From Takakia lepidozioides (taxonomy: Eukaryota; Streptophyta; Takakiopsida; Takakiales; Takakiaceae), in assembly GCA_030704615.1 (NCBI GenBank), contig CM060731.1:15624001-15688000 (forward strand): a stretch of DNA of 64,000 nt, written 5' to 3'. Below the pieces are notes generated by a model that was not told the origin of the DNA, did not search any database, and saw only the letters and a program-made list of their open reading frames with translations. Shown here one piece after another: positions 24,475-36,960 of this stretch (position 1 is its first letter; each line of letters begins with the position of its first letter). The translations under genes were made by a program, and so were the position numbers.

Positions 24475-27330
24475 ATGGAAAAGGGGAGCGCCTCCACACC
24501 GAGTACATCAAAGATATCTGTTTGGTGGGACATAGAGAATTGTCCTGTGCCTACAGAGGTTGACCCCAATGTCATAGCCCGCAACGTAAGCTTATCGCTG
24601 GCTGAGGCCAATTTGAAAGGGCATGTCTCGAATTCTGCATATGGTGACATACAGTCGCTGCCAGAAGTCATTCAAACAACACTGTCAAGCACAAGCATCG
24701 ACTTGCACCACGTCCCGACCGGTTTGTCTTTCGACTGTGTCCTCTTACATGTGTTGCCAAACATGGAACATAATTTGCTTATTGATCAGAGATGACTAAA
24801 GTTGTAATCAATTAGTCAAATGAACGTCCTATAGGGATATCCTTATGGATTCATGAACCTTAAATTCCGTATTCCTGCTCTGGTAATAAGAAAATAAAAT
24901 GGTCCAAAACCAGCAAGAGGTAAAGTATACTTGACAAGTGTCTCCTTTACTTAGCTTGAGGTCGGACTCCTGTGATAGTTCAGATTAATGAACCAGTGTC
25001 TGCTTCACTCATGAGGATGTGACCCCATAACCTCCAATGTGGTTTTGCCTGGTTTTCTATGACACCTACTGAGTGGTCCGGTACCCTAGAACGATTGGGC
25101 TGTCTGTTGGAATTATCAGTCAACATAAGGACAACACCCACAATACAGGGCATTCCACGAGTGATCCACCTGGTCGAGATGAGTCCAGGAATTGGCAGTA
25201 CTTGCATCAGACCACCTGGCCAAGGATAGGGGCTTGGAAGGTTGGCAGGATGTTGCGGCTTGTAACTTGTCCAAACAATGTTGCAGGTGGAACTTCGTAT
25301 TTTGAATCACCAATTGTGTGATCCTTATACAGGACGGACTGTGGGTGGTGCCCAGGAAAGGAGGCAGGTGGTAAGACTATGTTGGTGGACATGATACTTT
25401 GGGCACTTGACAACCCCCCTCCAGCATGTTTTCTACTCATATCAGGGGACCTGGACTTTGCAAATGCACTGCATCGGCTGCGAATGAGAACCTACAATAT
25501 TCTTCTAGCACTACCTTCTGGTAATGTGGACGTACCACCATACCTGCTTGGTATAGCATCAAGTGTGTGGTTTTGGGGTAGCCTAGCCAGTGGCAAAGTC
25601 CTCAATGCTAAGTTGTCAGCTCCATCAGATCCAAATAGTAGGGTCTCGACACCTGAAGACTCTGGTAGTACAGTCGAGTATGGGAGTTATCATTTGTAGC
25701 CTATGTACACAACTTGCAATGTAACAGGTCCTACACCCAAAGTTTGGAAGAAGAAGGCTCCCAAACCTACAGATGCAATCACAGGAAATCATTTGTCAGT
25801 AGATCAGCCAAGCTCTGAAGGCTTGCCCTTGAGCAACCTAAAGGCAACTGAAGCAAGGAAAATAGTAGCAAGCTTGCCAGTTTCTCACAAGCAACAGGTG
25901 GGGGACCAGCCCAAGAGTACACCTGAAATAGCATGAAGACTGCAACATGGTGTGCAGAGTCTAGTAAGCTTGTTCATTTGAAAGGGTCACAGAAGAATGT
26001 GAAGGAGGTCTCAGAAGATGTTGCAGTGTTTGAGCCGGTGTTTGGAGGTCCCGTTCAGCCCATTGGACATGATGAACAAGCTTAGGGCCTTGCTTCTTTA
26101 TGTCATAGAAAAAGTGCCCGGTGGGTACGACATAACACTTGTGCCGAAAGACTTCTGGCAGGCATGTGGAGCTCGTCTAGACCATAAATACCTTGGCTTC
26201 AACAATCTCCCTGACCTCATCAAACACTTCTGACACTGTACGGCTGAAGTACTCCCGGAACAGGGGTGTGATCTATCCAGCCGGGAAAAAAAGACGAGTC
26301 TTCTCCTCCTTTGATGTGTGGAGACAATCTGTTGTTGGCCAAGGCATTTGCAGGGAAATTGATGTTAGATTGCAGACTATTGTTATACATTGAGCTAACT
26401 TGCCCCGATTATAAGGATGGTTACCAACAAGCATGGCTGAAAGGGATGTTCTCTAGTCGATTCCAGTATACCTTGGACTACAAAATGGCAGGGTTTGCAA
26501 GCCTCGGGAAAATGGTGGCGGCCATGTCACATCTTGTCAGGGCTGAAGTGGCGTCCGGCGGTCATATTCTGCTAACTTACATGCTCATCTATTACCTTTG
26601 AGGAGTTTGGGTGAAGCTCTTCCTGAGGCCAGACCTTCCATCAGGACTTCAGATGGTCTTCCACCACTTGATCCAGTAGGCAGACAATCAGTTGCTGATG
26701 GGGTGCGCCTCCACTATGCAGTTGGCTGTCCAGGGGAACCAGATCCGATTGCTCACAATGCTTAAGCAAGTAATTCACCACGGAAGAGAACTAAGAAGTC
26801 TGCCTTTTCTTGGAAAACCTTGGCAGCAAACTCCAAGTCAGATGAATACTCTGAAACTGTTGAAGAGGGGCCACCATCAGAAAGCTACTTAAAAACCAAT
26901 ACCGAAGGTGTTGTGGAAGACAATTTCAAAATCTCTCCGGTAGGGGATTCGAATAATGATTTACAAGCTCAGATCGGTGGCATTTTTCAGGAAGCAGGTT
27001 CATGTGAGAATATGCGAGCCTGCAGGGTCCCTAGTAATGCTCGAGCATCAGATTTGGATAGTGACTTTCCAAACCAGGACCCTCAGCTGTGTTCCTGAAG
27101 CAGTATCACAGATTCTTGGTACTCTGGAAGCTATTTCAGATACTGGCTCAGATTCTGGGATTCCTGTTAAGCAGAGAAAGGATTTTAAGAGTGATGTGGA
27201 AGCTGTGGTCCTTGGTGTTGGTCTCCAAGCAGATTCAAAAGCCTACTTGCGAAGTAGGGTTCTTGGAGGTATCATTATCGTCAGCATCTGTACAGTGGCA
27301 TCATGGAGGAAATTCAGGAGGCAAACTGGG
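24475..27330 (+). pseudogene. NYN (PIN-like nuclease) plus LOTUS/OST-HTH domain gene, decaying
   Basis: Exon 1 (24475-24721) starts MEKGSAST and holds VWWDIENCPVP, the first aspartate motif of an NYN domain. A GT..AG intron (24722-25367) leads in frame to LVDMILWALDNPPPACFLLISGDLDFANALHRLR, the second NYN acidic motif. After a spacer, 26018-26233 encodes a LOTUS domain (GGYDITLVPKDFW, ARLDHKYLGF, NLPDLIKHF). Proteins of this type (the MARF1 group and plant 'putative endonuclease' proteins) bind RNA and regulate transcripts. Stops at about 25697, 25934 and 26231, with the sense frame continuing in another frame after the last (DTVRLKYSRNRGVIYP), indicate loss of function. Some breaks may be unrecognised introns. 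Later open pieces up to 27330 could be its 3' end. Confidence 0.7.
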
Positions 27331-27339
27331 TAACTCATT

Positions 27340-28424
27340 GGGTGATGACACTATGCAAAGAAGGTTGGGGAGCTTTCCGAACTGCAAAAGCTTCTATTTT
27401 CGAGAAACCAAAACCAGTTTGGGTTAATTTGTGTTGATGTTCAGGGGTCACTGGCATTTTGGAAGGGAACACAACGGAACTTATTCAATGCAGACGCCAA
27501 ATCCATTCCCCCAATTCTTCGTCCCTTAGGCCTCCCATGGACATGATTAACTTCCATCCATTTTCTTTCTCTAGAGCTCACTCTATCTACTGCACAATTC
27601 TCAATACAGAAGCTTTCATTTTTTGTGCTTCCACTTTTTGTGCTTCCCTCATTCATTGAAGACTCTTCGTGAGGCCCCTGCCTCTGATGTGCCTAGATTC
27701 CACAGAATTATACCTTTCCTTGATGTTTGATCTTGTATGATACCTTGCTTGGTGAAGGATGAAGGTTTACAGAATGAGTGTCAGACATTCACAAGGGAAC
27801 AGAATGTTTGTGACTTGTTGGTCTGCAAACATACCACCTCTAACAGATATTTTAAACATAAAATGTAGTATATGTTGACTGCTCCTCAGAGTCATTCACT
27901 ATTTCCTTGGGAATCTACCATCTATTGCTTGTGATACTAGTCATGTATGGACAAGTAGAAATAAGGCCCCTTATTAACCAGCTTCAACTTGACCAATTTC
28001 TGCTCAAATTGCCTTGGGCAACTTCACATTCAATGAAGACCTGTAGACCAGAAGCCTGGGAGTCATAAAAAGAAGAATTCAGACATAACTAGCACATATC
28101 TCTTAACATCTAGTCTCCAAGAGGAAAGCCCATGTTTGATGCATCTCAGCCTGTCTAATCTAGTAGAAACTAGTCTGTCAACACACATGAAAGTCAAATC
28201 AACTCGAGTGCACCAAATCCAAGATGTGACATCATTAATGCACACATACAGTGTATTGCACAGCAAGAACCCCTTCACTGGTTTGAATGTAGCCATCAGA
28301 ATAGGGACCACTCAAACAGGAGCCAAGCTTGGATTTCAAGCCTAAACACATGTAGAATAGTGGTATCTGCGCAATAATTTTTCCTTGTGATATTCAGACC
28401 TCAGTTCCTTCTAAAGATGAACCA
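27340..28424. other. Intergenic region, no gene seen
   Basis: Only short open frames in both strands (for example 28063-28345), without recognisable domains. Confidence 0.4.
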
Positions 28425-28710
28425 TGGAGCATGCATCAGAGTCATGGAAGTTGCAATATATAGAGCCTTCTCCTATGGAATGGACACCGTTCTCTGTGAT
28501 CATTGAATGCCCTCGAAACCGAACTGTCACTATTGTCCTAGCCAAGCGCAAACTAAATTGAAGACAGATTGAAGGATAACATCTTGTGATGTGATTGCTC
28601 AATTCGTCAAAGATGACAATACAAATATAAAATCCCTGCACGAGATGGATTCAAGGCATGCATCAGAGTCATGGAAGTTGGAACACATAGAACCTTCTCT
28701 TGTGAGATGG
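28425..28710. repeat. Direct repeat pair (GCATGCATCAGAGTCATGGA)
   Basis: GCATGCATCAGAGTCATGGAAGTTG followed by AGA.CCTTCTC recurs at 28430 and 28658, a spacing of about 228 bp. The second copy is partial. Confidence 0.6.
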
Positions 28711-29080
28711 GTACGGTTATCAGAAATGTGAGTCATCACTGCATGCCTGAACTCCTAAGGTTCTTCCAAGGTTAGGATTGAGTTGTGGGGGCCGCGCGGA
28801 CGCGAGCCCCCTCTGCCACATATTACGACGTGCATACCCTCCGTAGAGAGACACTAGCATCACCCCCACCGATGTGCAATGAAGCGAGCTTTGCTAGATC
28901 AACGACCTTGCTGATCACCGATAGACCCCGCCCAGGTAAGTATACCAGTAATTGCACCGAGCGGCTTTATATGTGCGGCTACATACCCACTTCGTGCCAA
29001 ACGATATGGGATAATTTGGTAGAAAAATAATACCCAAGTTGGACCCTTGGGCTTGGTATAATTGGGGTACTTCCTTCGAA
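28711..29080. other. Spacer, no gene seen
   Basis: Short open frames only. No repeat or domain is recognised. Confidence 0.35.
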
Positions 29081-30521
29081 GAGGTTATAAAGTACCATTT
29101 CATTTCCATTACCGCGAGAGGCGTTCCACTCCCTTGATCAAACGAAACGTCATTTCGGGCTGCTTGTGCAGGGTCCCACTGCCTTTGTTGTTGGCTTCCT
29201 TTGTAGCTCTTTGATCTGAGATCTCTCATCTTTTTTTCCCTCTTTCATGTTCTACTTTCCTCTGTCCCCAAGCTGTTTGAGCTACCAATGCAGGTCAACA
29301 AATGCTTTCTTTGTCGTTCTATCTTCTGCTCTCACAGAAATGGTTAGCCACAATGTAGGCGTGTAGTCGTTTCTGCATTTGGGCTGTGTAGCCATTCAGA
29401 ACTAATCTATTGTAAGTACAATAAGTGGAAGCCTTATGACTTCGAAATCACTTGGGCTGAGTTTATGGAGCCTCACTAACCAAAATGAAGAGACAGACCA
29501 TTAGAAGCCTTCAGAAGGCGCATACAGCGACTTCCACAATTTAACACTACTGATGGAGAACTGCCCCTGCAAGGGCAAAGTTTGTTAGACAAACGATGAA
29601 CCATGACAAAATTTTACACATTAAGATCCAAGTGGTAAGGATCTATGATAACTAGGTCAAGGAGGTGTCAGATTTAAGACTCAACATTCTTTTGATCTGT
29701 CAACTGCAAAACTATCTGAACCACCAACATGTATAACTGCAGAACAGAGCTTATGATAGAATGTACTCAAAAGACGTTGTTTGCCATAGCCTTGTGGCCG
29801 TTGAACAGAGCTTCTGATAGAATAAGAAACACAATTCATTCTCTCAGTTTCAAAAAGACGTGATCAGAAAGTATGGTTGAGCCTAACATCTTGATGCTTT
29901 GAAGGAATTAAGTGATGTTTGTAAAAACAGAAGACTTCCACATACCATGGCATCTCTCAGCAACCGCCACAAGTGGTACGAGTATTAGCTGTATGGGAAA
30001 TTAGGGATCAGTTGAGACATATCAGGCAGTGCAGGTACAAGTGCAGGTGATTGTTCTAGGCAGAGAAGTAATGGAATCTTTTGGGGTGAGGGTATAGTTG
30101 AATCCATTGGTGTGGCCCTGCTTCAAGGTGGTGTTTGACATGCATCTCAGTAGTCTGCGACGGCGCTCACACCATGTGACACATATGATCTACTCATTCA
30201 TGTCTCATTCATGTGCGGAAATGGTGAGAACAAAGCTAGAGATACATGGGTAGATAATAACCTCTTCAGTGGCTTCATCTACACGCCCTTCCAAGAGCGC
30301 GCTACCTTCATTTGTCATGGAAACACCGCTCGGCATGCTCCAGTATATGGGGACCATCACCTGGCCACCATTTGTGGCATCATAGCCTCTGACGAAAAGA
30401 GTAATGAAATTGCCTACAGTAGAATAGGAGGCAAATTGTTGGAGCTGGACCCAAGTGGCGCCGTGCTTTCTTTTGACAAGATGATGAAATGAAATGCAAT
30501 GAAATGGTACTTTATAACCTC
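29081..30521. mobile_element. Segment bounded by 29-bp inverted repeats
   Basis: 29081-29110 and the inverse complement of 30493-30521 agree in almost every position (GAGGTTATAAAGTACCATTT at the outer ends). The 1.4 kb between them could be a small DNA transposon. No target duplication is clear and no transposase is visible. The interior contains a SINE 5' piece near 29777. Confidence 0.4.
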
Positions 30522-30840
30522 CGCGGAAAGCTCAAAGAGCTTGAGAAAGAAAATCACCATGCCCGCAAACCGCATGTACGATGGGGCAAATGGAAACTTG
30601 TTTGATATTTACGCGGCTGTTGCACAGCGATGGGGGGTCTTACACAGACATTATGAGCATCTCGTATCTTACCGGAACGTTGAGCAATTGACTGGTCTGT
30701 CGGGAGAGGCCCAAAAAGCTCGGGACTTCGTTTGTAGGCTGCCAGCCCGCATTCGCAAGCTGGCCGAACTTTTATTAACAAAAATCTCGGGGTCAAGCTT
30801 GGATGCAACCTTTTTCGTCGGGGAGGTCACGCTCATGTAG
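30211..30840 (+). pseudogene. Unrecognised open frame with one in-frame TGA
   Basis: An ATG-started frame of 93 codons (30211-30489) ends at TGA (30490-30492). The same frame then continues from a new ATG (30499) for 113 codons to 30840. I recognise no domain. The N-terminal part has a Cys/His-containing mix and the C-terminal part is helical and Arg/Leu-rich (ARKLAELL-like). The TGA lies in an ATGAAATG-repeat at the right inverted repeat of the 29.1-30.5 kb segment. It may be two chance frames, a decayed gene or an exon. Confidence 0.25.
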
Positions 30841-31595
30841 GCACGTTTCGGGCACACATCTGCGCCTTCGGGACGATTCTTGCTAATAACTGTATTTAAA
30901 CTCTCTGATCTCGACAGTCTGTTGTCCTCGTGGAAAACAAAATTGCATGAATCCGTGCATTTGGTTCCTTGCTTACAATACATTAGGTTATAGTAAGGGG
31001 GTCGATGAGTGTCTTAAAGCTGTGCTTTTAGATCCACACAAATGAACATTCGTACTTTGCACCCATTTGTCGTACTTCTTTACACAGAGCGCCGAGAGAT
31101 CTGTAGCATCAAAAATGTACATGGACCTTCTGCAGACCTAATTTCAAGTTTCAATCTCCTTCAAATAACTCCTAGACATTTTCCTAGCCAGTAAGCTCCA
31201 AGGATTTTATCATTTCAAACATCGCTCTCGAATTCTGTGATTTTGGGAGACGCCCTTTAGTGGTGATCATTTGTGGAGATCAGTAACAGTGAAGGGACAT
31301 ACAGTACATCTCATTTACCTGTAGTCAGTTTTTTTTCCTAGTTTTGCATCACCACTCCATTCTGAAGGAACGTCTTGCATCCTAACTTCTATCCTCAGCG
31401 GACCATGCCAGGCACCTAGAAACCTTCAGTACTGCAAAGGGAGGGGTGCAGCACCATTGAAGCTAAGTATGAAACTAGGGATGGCCTGGCTACGTCCACA
31501 AGAGCTGACCAACCATGCTCGAACCTGTCATGCTATGGCCGCCGCTGTCATGAGCCTCACGTCGCGTGGAAGAGGAAGATAATAGAAATGATGTT
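30841..31595. other. Intergenic region, no gene seen
   Basis: No open frame of note and no repeat recognised. Confidence 0.4.
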
Positions 31596-31596
31596 A

Positions 31597-32252
31597 AGAA
31601 CTTAATGCACACGTTCAACCTCTGACAGGATAGTACGCCGGTTTTGGGCATGTCAAATCTTCCCCACCCTCTCTTGAGAGTGACATGGAACTGAAGGAGT
31701 GTAAACTCCAGTCGGGGTTACGCTGGGTTACACAATGGGGAGGGAAACTCCACTTGGGGTTACACTGGGCTACAGGATGGGGAGTGTAACTCCCCTTGGG
31801 GTTACACAGAATGGAGTGTAATAACACTCGGGGTTACACTGGGTTACACGACGGTGTGTGTACTCCACTGGGGGGTTACACAGAATGGAGTATAACTCCA
31901 CTCGTGTAACTCACACTTGGTCTCGAAATTTGATTAAGTATAAAATGGACTAAGAAGAGTTACATGAGAGACCAGGGTTACAGAGGGTTACACCAATTGG
32001 GATACCGGTACCCAAATTACACTACAATAGCCTCTCATCACAAATCGAGCCCAAAAACCTCGCCGCCTGCATTGCAATCACCTTACTAACACACTACCCA
32101 CCACAACGTGAAATCCTCTAGGATTCTTGAGTATTTAATAGTGAAACCAAGGTAAGAGAGGGTGGGGAGGATTTGATAGGGTCCCCCGCCAAAGCAGCCT
32201 AGGCTGTCAAAATCCGACAGTCAGATGGCACGAATGCATTAAGTTCTTACCT
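31597..32252. mobile_element. Foldback/MITE-like element with long imperfect TIRs
   Basis: TAAGAACTTAATGCA near 31598 is the exact inverse complement of TGCATTAAGTTCTTA near 32238. Further in, CAAATCTTCCCCACCCTCTCTT is mirrored by its complement near 32155 with one mismatch. The whole is about 655 bp. The centre (31690-31990) is a tandem array of GGGGTTACACTGGGTTACAC-like units. No transposase and no convincing target duplication. Confidence 0.6.
31690..31995. repeat. Tandem array of GGGGTTACAC / GTGTAACTCC units
   Basis: At least six units alternate GGGGTTACACTGGGTTACAC with GGAGTGTAACTCC. Because GTGTAA and TTACAC are complementary, each unit can form a hairpin. It lies inside the foldback element. 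Confidence 0.75.
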
Positions 32253-32259
32253 CATTCCT

Positions 32260-32922
32260 ATTATCGTCTTGTAGAAGACGCCGCATAGGGATTAGAACAC
32301 TAGCATCTCCAATCAACACTTGAACCTTGGCACAAGCGTGTGAAACTTGTATTCAGCAGTTTGCACTTGATATAGCATCTTCAAAAATAATTAAAATTGC
32401 CCCAAACGCCCAAGCGTCTAGCACCTTAGCTGAACGAGGGTGGCTAGTTGCATGCAGCTCCACCCGGCTATTACATATGGGGTCCACATGCTGCACTCCA
32501 TGCGCCGATACTTGGCTAGTATGGCTGGCAAAGGTTCTAGATGGAGTGAAGGCTCTAGAATGGAAGGAGGCGAGTGAAATGGAGGTATGATCAGGGAGTG
32601 CCTCGTTTGTTGAGTTCACCGTACTTGAGCGATTCTAACTTTGCAGTGAGGACTAGAGGAAAAAATAAGGTATAAGAGGACGTGAGGTCGACAACAATGA
32701 CCATCAGAAGGAGGGAGGTGGCGGTGCTTGAGGGAGGCTAAAGGTTGAATATACAATTTATCTTTATGTCCCTGGGTGACAGTGGTTGGGCATCACCAGG
32801 AGGGTAGAGGGTGTGAAACTTTGTGTTATACCTACAAAGGATTTTATTGGGAGTGGCGAATTATATGTCAGCATATATTTTTATTATGTAATTGCAGGAT
32901 GTGTATGTGACTATGATTTTTT
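32260..32922. other. Intergenic region, no gene supported
   Basis: A short open frame at 32327-32590 has no recognisable features. Confidence 0.4.
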
Positions 32923-33537
32923 TGTAGCAAATTGTACACATTGAGATCCTAGATCCTTTATAACAACAATTACATACTTTATTGATCATATAGAAAGTCT
33001 CTCATATATATATGTCTCTGTGTGTTCTTTTGTGAGAGACACAACTCTATTTTATAGATACAACTGAGTAGGTAGTCCAGTGGTTACACAACCGATTTAT
33101 GTGATTTGTCAGATCGCACACTAAGAGTTGTGTCTATTAGAATGTTGAAGCTGCAACTTTGTAACGGCAACTTTCCAACACTTCCCCCTGCAGCGAAACA
33201 TTTAAGAATTTTGAAGTCTGTCTTGTAAATTTGAATCTACTTGAAATTCTTCTAATTTCATGGTCCGAGTCTCAAGGAAGTCGATATCGCAAGGTCCTTC
33301 TTGTGGTATATATTTCTTGTACCTTCACGAGGTCCAAACTTCATATCTTTATTCCTTGGCTCCTTCAAAACATTCTTAATTTCAATTCGTAGTCTTTAAT
33401 GTAACGCATGACTCGTTTCTTCCCCTTTTGGTTTCCAACAGTCTCGAGCAAAGTGTCATTTTTCCCCACAATTATGACATGTAACATCCTTCTTTTTCTT
33501 GAATTTTGTACGTATATTTAATAAGGTATTTTAACTT

Positions 33538-33672
33538 TGTACACGTCTACTGCTGCTTGGTTGATTGGCGGGTGAAGACTTCGGTGTAACCTCTTAGTAC
33601 TACTCACTTCTGTCTATTTCTCTGGCGGTGAGGCATCTTTACACCTCTTCTGGCGTGTCTCCGCCTCAGAAT
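33538..33672. repeat. Dispersed repeat of about 130 bp (copy 2 of 3)
   Basis: Related to 18335-18470; it ends CCGCCTCAGAAT directly beside the hAT-like terminal repeat. It lies inside the copia relic. Confidence 0.75.
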
Positions 33673-33674
33673 AC

Positions 33675-34291
33675 CAGTGTTGGACTGCTATATCGATAAG
33701 AAATTGGTATCAATACTAGTATGTATACTGGTATGAAATACCAAACCAGTCTGGTATTGCCTCATGCCACTACCTAGCATATACCCGTATTGGCCTGGTA
33801 TGTGCTCTGTGGACGATACCCTACCAATCTGGTAGGTGGTTGAAAATTTGGTACTTGATACCAGTACCAGGTCCATTTTTGTCAGGAAAACCTAGGTATC
33901 AATATCGACGACGCAATATGCAAGTCTATGCACGATATGGATGCAGCTTTCAATAAGCAAAATAAAAATTAGGCCGGAAGATGAAATATGTGAAGCTGGA
34001 TACTTTGAGGAATAATATGAATGAGAAGCATGCTTGTACTCATTTATATGAGAAGTGGGAGTTTTTTTTTTATACCATACCAGTATTGATATTACCCTGG
34101 TATCGATTTCTAAAAACTCTTGCTATTGATACCCGTAAAACACCACATTAATCATGTATTATTGATACCACCATGGTATCAAAATCTTAGACTTTTGCCA
34201 ATACAAGTACCTCCCTGGTATTACAATTGGCCGGAGGCCTATATACCAGTTACAGTCTGGTGTGTTCAAAATACGATACCAGTCCAACACT
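33675..34291. mobile_element. hAT-like MITE, copy 1
   Basis: The ends CAGTGTTGGACTG (33675) and CAGTCCAACACT (34280-34291) are inverted repeats identical to those of the better preserved element at 37541-38189. The interior is rich in CTGGTAT/ATACCAG subterminal motifs and non-coding. The 8-bp flanks do not match, so one end may be damaged. Confidence 0.7.
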
Positions 34292-35305
34292 CACCACCCT
34301 ATTTCAAGTGAGGTTTGCAACATTCTATAGTGTTCGGTCATTTTTTAGATTACATAGTCTAGATGTGAAAATCTTAGAAAATAAAAGGATCCGTATATAT
34401 TTTGGGCATGTGGAGAAACCTTGTATCAAATCAAACACTCATCATTTTGGTTATAAGCTTGACTTGGAAGGAGCGGAAAAAAAATATATATATATTGTTC
34501 TTTTCAATGCGACCTGGTGTCACATCCCAAAAGGCCGAATTATTGGCTGGCCCAGCCTTATCGTCATCGTTATCAAAGCATTGCGCGCCGGATCTACCAG
34601 GATTCAGTTCAAAAAATGTACCGTCCCTCTATAACTCTCTGGTAGAGTAGTTAATAAAACTATAGCTGCATCTTCTTCTTGTAAGACAATCTATAGCTGC
34701 TAACTTAGCTCTAAACCTACGAAAGTTATTGACATGTTGCCCCATGCTACTCTACTGAATTTTTTTCTTCCGTTCTTAATGTATAAAATTATGTATACTT
34801 TGGACATTAAATCCTTTGACTGACATTGGTAAGTTGTTCCCATGCTTCTTGAGCTGTTATCACTCCCTCAAGATGATGTAAGTGGTTATTATCCGCATTC
34901 ATCATTATACTATTTCTTGCTTTTCTATCTCCCACATTCATGTATGCATTTATTTATATATGATGGTGGTGCATTCAAAGGTATGCTTCCATCCACTATG
35001 CCCCATAACTCCCTTTCTTCTAAAATATGTTTGCATCTAATGCTCCACTCTTCATAGTTAAAACCATTGAATCTATCATTTTCCCTCAAGTCAGGAGTAT
35101 AGTGTGACTATATGTATTGGCTTGGACATTTAAACCACCACTAGTAGCACCAGAAGCACTACATGTACCATCAGGGCCACTAAGGCCACTACTACTTGTG
35201 CTAGCTATTGACATTATGTCGACTCTTTATCTAAATTTCTATTTATTCTTAGTCGACTCTCATGTGTCTCAATGTGACAACCTTGTCATCGTAGCTTTGA
35301 TACCA
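34292..35305. other. Interior of the copia relic
   Basis: Holds the decayed gag reading frame on the minus strand (about 34990-34800) and the primer site at its right end. AT-rich with many stops. Confidence 0.5.
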
Positions 35306-35492
35306 TGTAGCAAATTGTACACATTGCAAACCTAGATCCTTTATAACAACAATTACATATTTTATTAATCATATAGAAAGTCTCTCATATTTTATATATA
35401 TATATATATCCATCTCTCTCTGTCTCTGTGTGTTCTTTTGTGAGATACACAACTCTCTTTTATAGTTACACAACTGAGTAGGTAGTCCAGTA

Positions 35493-36480
35493 ATGCCGAA
35501 ATTGCCCCGAGAAGTACAATACCTTCATTTTCTTTCTCTTTCTCTTTCTCACTTCTTCTTTTCCTGTCTCTTTACTATGAGATCCGTGGGAGACTCAACT
35601 GTCCTCACATAAGTGTTCCAGTATGAGGATCAGAAATTTCAATGAGAGCATTCAATGTTGTCTACTCTCAAGCCTCTGTTCTGGGTTATTGCAGCTTACA
35701 ATGTCCATTTTTTGCTGTCACAACATTATTTTTTCCAAACATAGAATAGTGGTAAATTGTTATATTCATACATGACAATGCTATCAATAAAAATATAGAG
35801 GCTCATCTACATATACTTTCAAACTTTTAAATCTCATTATCAAAAAACAGAATCTCTAGATGCTATGGACTTTTTAAAAGTCCATAAGGAACTGTCACAG
35901 TCCATAAAAAAAGACATTGTGGACTTTTTTAATATAGGACTTAAAACAAAGTCAAGAAAAGGGAACTCTCAAACTTGCTTTGAAGAGTGAGGAATCTGGA
36001 ATGAAAACTATCATTCAAAAAATATGAAGTTAAGAAAATATTATGTACTATTTTGAGCCTAAAAATAGCTATTTTCATAAAGTCTTTTATGAATAAATAT
36101 TTTTGAAATAACAAATTCTTTTTCATTAGACACATTCATTCACCATAAATGCACTGTTGAGTAAGATCGAATTTAAAAAAAAAATTGTGAATTGAAACTA
36201 TTGTAATTTGAAAATCTTGGTTTTAACCGTCATGGACGGTCAAGATTGTTAGTTGAAGTAAATCCGATGGTTGAGGATTCGCCACATCCTCATTTATGTA
36301 CTCTTTATTACTCATGATCTGCCACTTTTGGCCACTCTAGCTTGCAATCACCCCTACACAACAAAAATCGATAACAACCCAGCTCAAGAAAATCCGTCAG
36401 AAGAGATCTCAGAACTGCAACATCCGAGCGAGCATGTGTGAGATTTGGTGCGAAGAATTGGAAAATTTGGGTGAGCCTAT
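35493..36480. other. AT-rich spacer, no gene seen
   Basis: A short minus-strand open frame (35941-36135) is low complexity. Nothing else is supported. Confidence 0.4.
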
Positions 36481-36960
36481 GTTTTAATGTAGAGCAAGAA
36501 TAGGGTGCCATAGTGCCACGTCATCCTTATCAATTTTTGGCGGACAGAAGTGGAAAAACAAAATCTCTTTGTGTAGCCTATGGGTCAGTACTTCACCTTG
36601 AAAGGCTACTGCTTCATTCCGACGATGCTTGAATCAAGCAAAAGCTTCCTAAACAACATTCATAATTTAAAATTGCTTGATGACTGCAAACCAAACCAAA
36701 CACAATTTATCTTTTCATTTAAATTGAATATACCACATCAACAAAGTAACAATCCATCGCATGCTGTATTTTTTTTAACGTTGTTGTCCAAAGTTGTCAC
36801 TAGTAGTGCGGAGCAACGCGTAGCCCTAGTCACTTAGGACAAACTTTTAGTATGTATTGGCAATCAAGTTGTAGCCAAGTGGTAATGGGCACATATCACC
36901 TCAAAAAGTGGGAAGGAGTCCTACATGCTGCCCAAGTCGAGAGTGGCGAGTAGTCAAGGC
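36481..36960. repeat. Dispersed repeat and SINE-like sequence
   Basis: GTAGAGCAAGAATAGGGTGCC (36489) repeats a motif near 7904. GGAGCAACGCGTAGCCCTAG (36811) plus GTAGCCAAGTGGTAATGGG (36872) match the start and A box of the SINE at 11.4 kb. Confidence 0.5.

Larger units (their letters stand above)
32923..35492 (-). mobile_element. Degenerate Ty1/copia LTR retrotransposon
   Basis: The 3' LTR (32923-33180, TG..CA ends) and a 5'-truncated 5' LTR (35306-about 35492) are direct repeats. Minus-strand reading gives a primer site TGGTATCAAAGC (35305-35294), one mismatch from the initiator-Met tRNA site, directly inside the 5' LTR. A purine tract CAGGGGGAAG lies at 33190-33181 before the 3' LTR. Inside are a gag helix (EAWEQLTNV, about 34850) and a CCHC knuckle (CHNCGEK..HFARDCW, about 33470-33430) with a stop in it. 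No RT or integrase remains. The interior was invaded by a hAT-like element and by a dispersed repeat. Confidence 0.85.

Noticed and set aside
33675-35305. A complete copia polyprotein
   Set aside because: Only gag remnants are readable; no RT, RNase H or integrase motif is present in the 2.1-kb interior.
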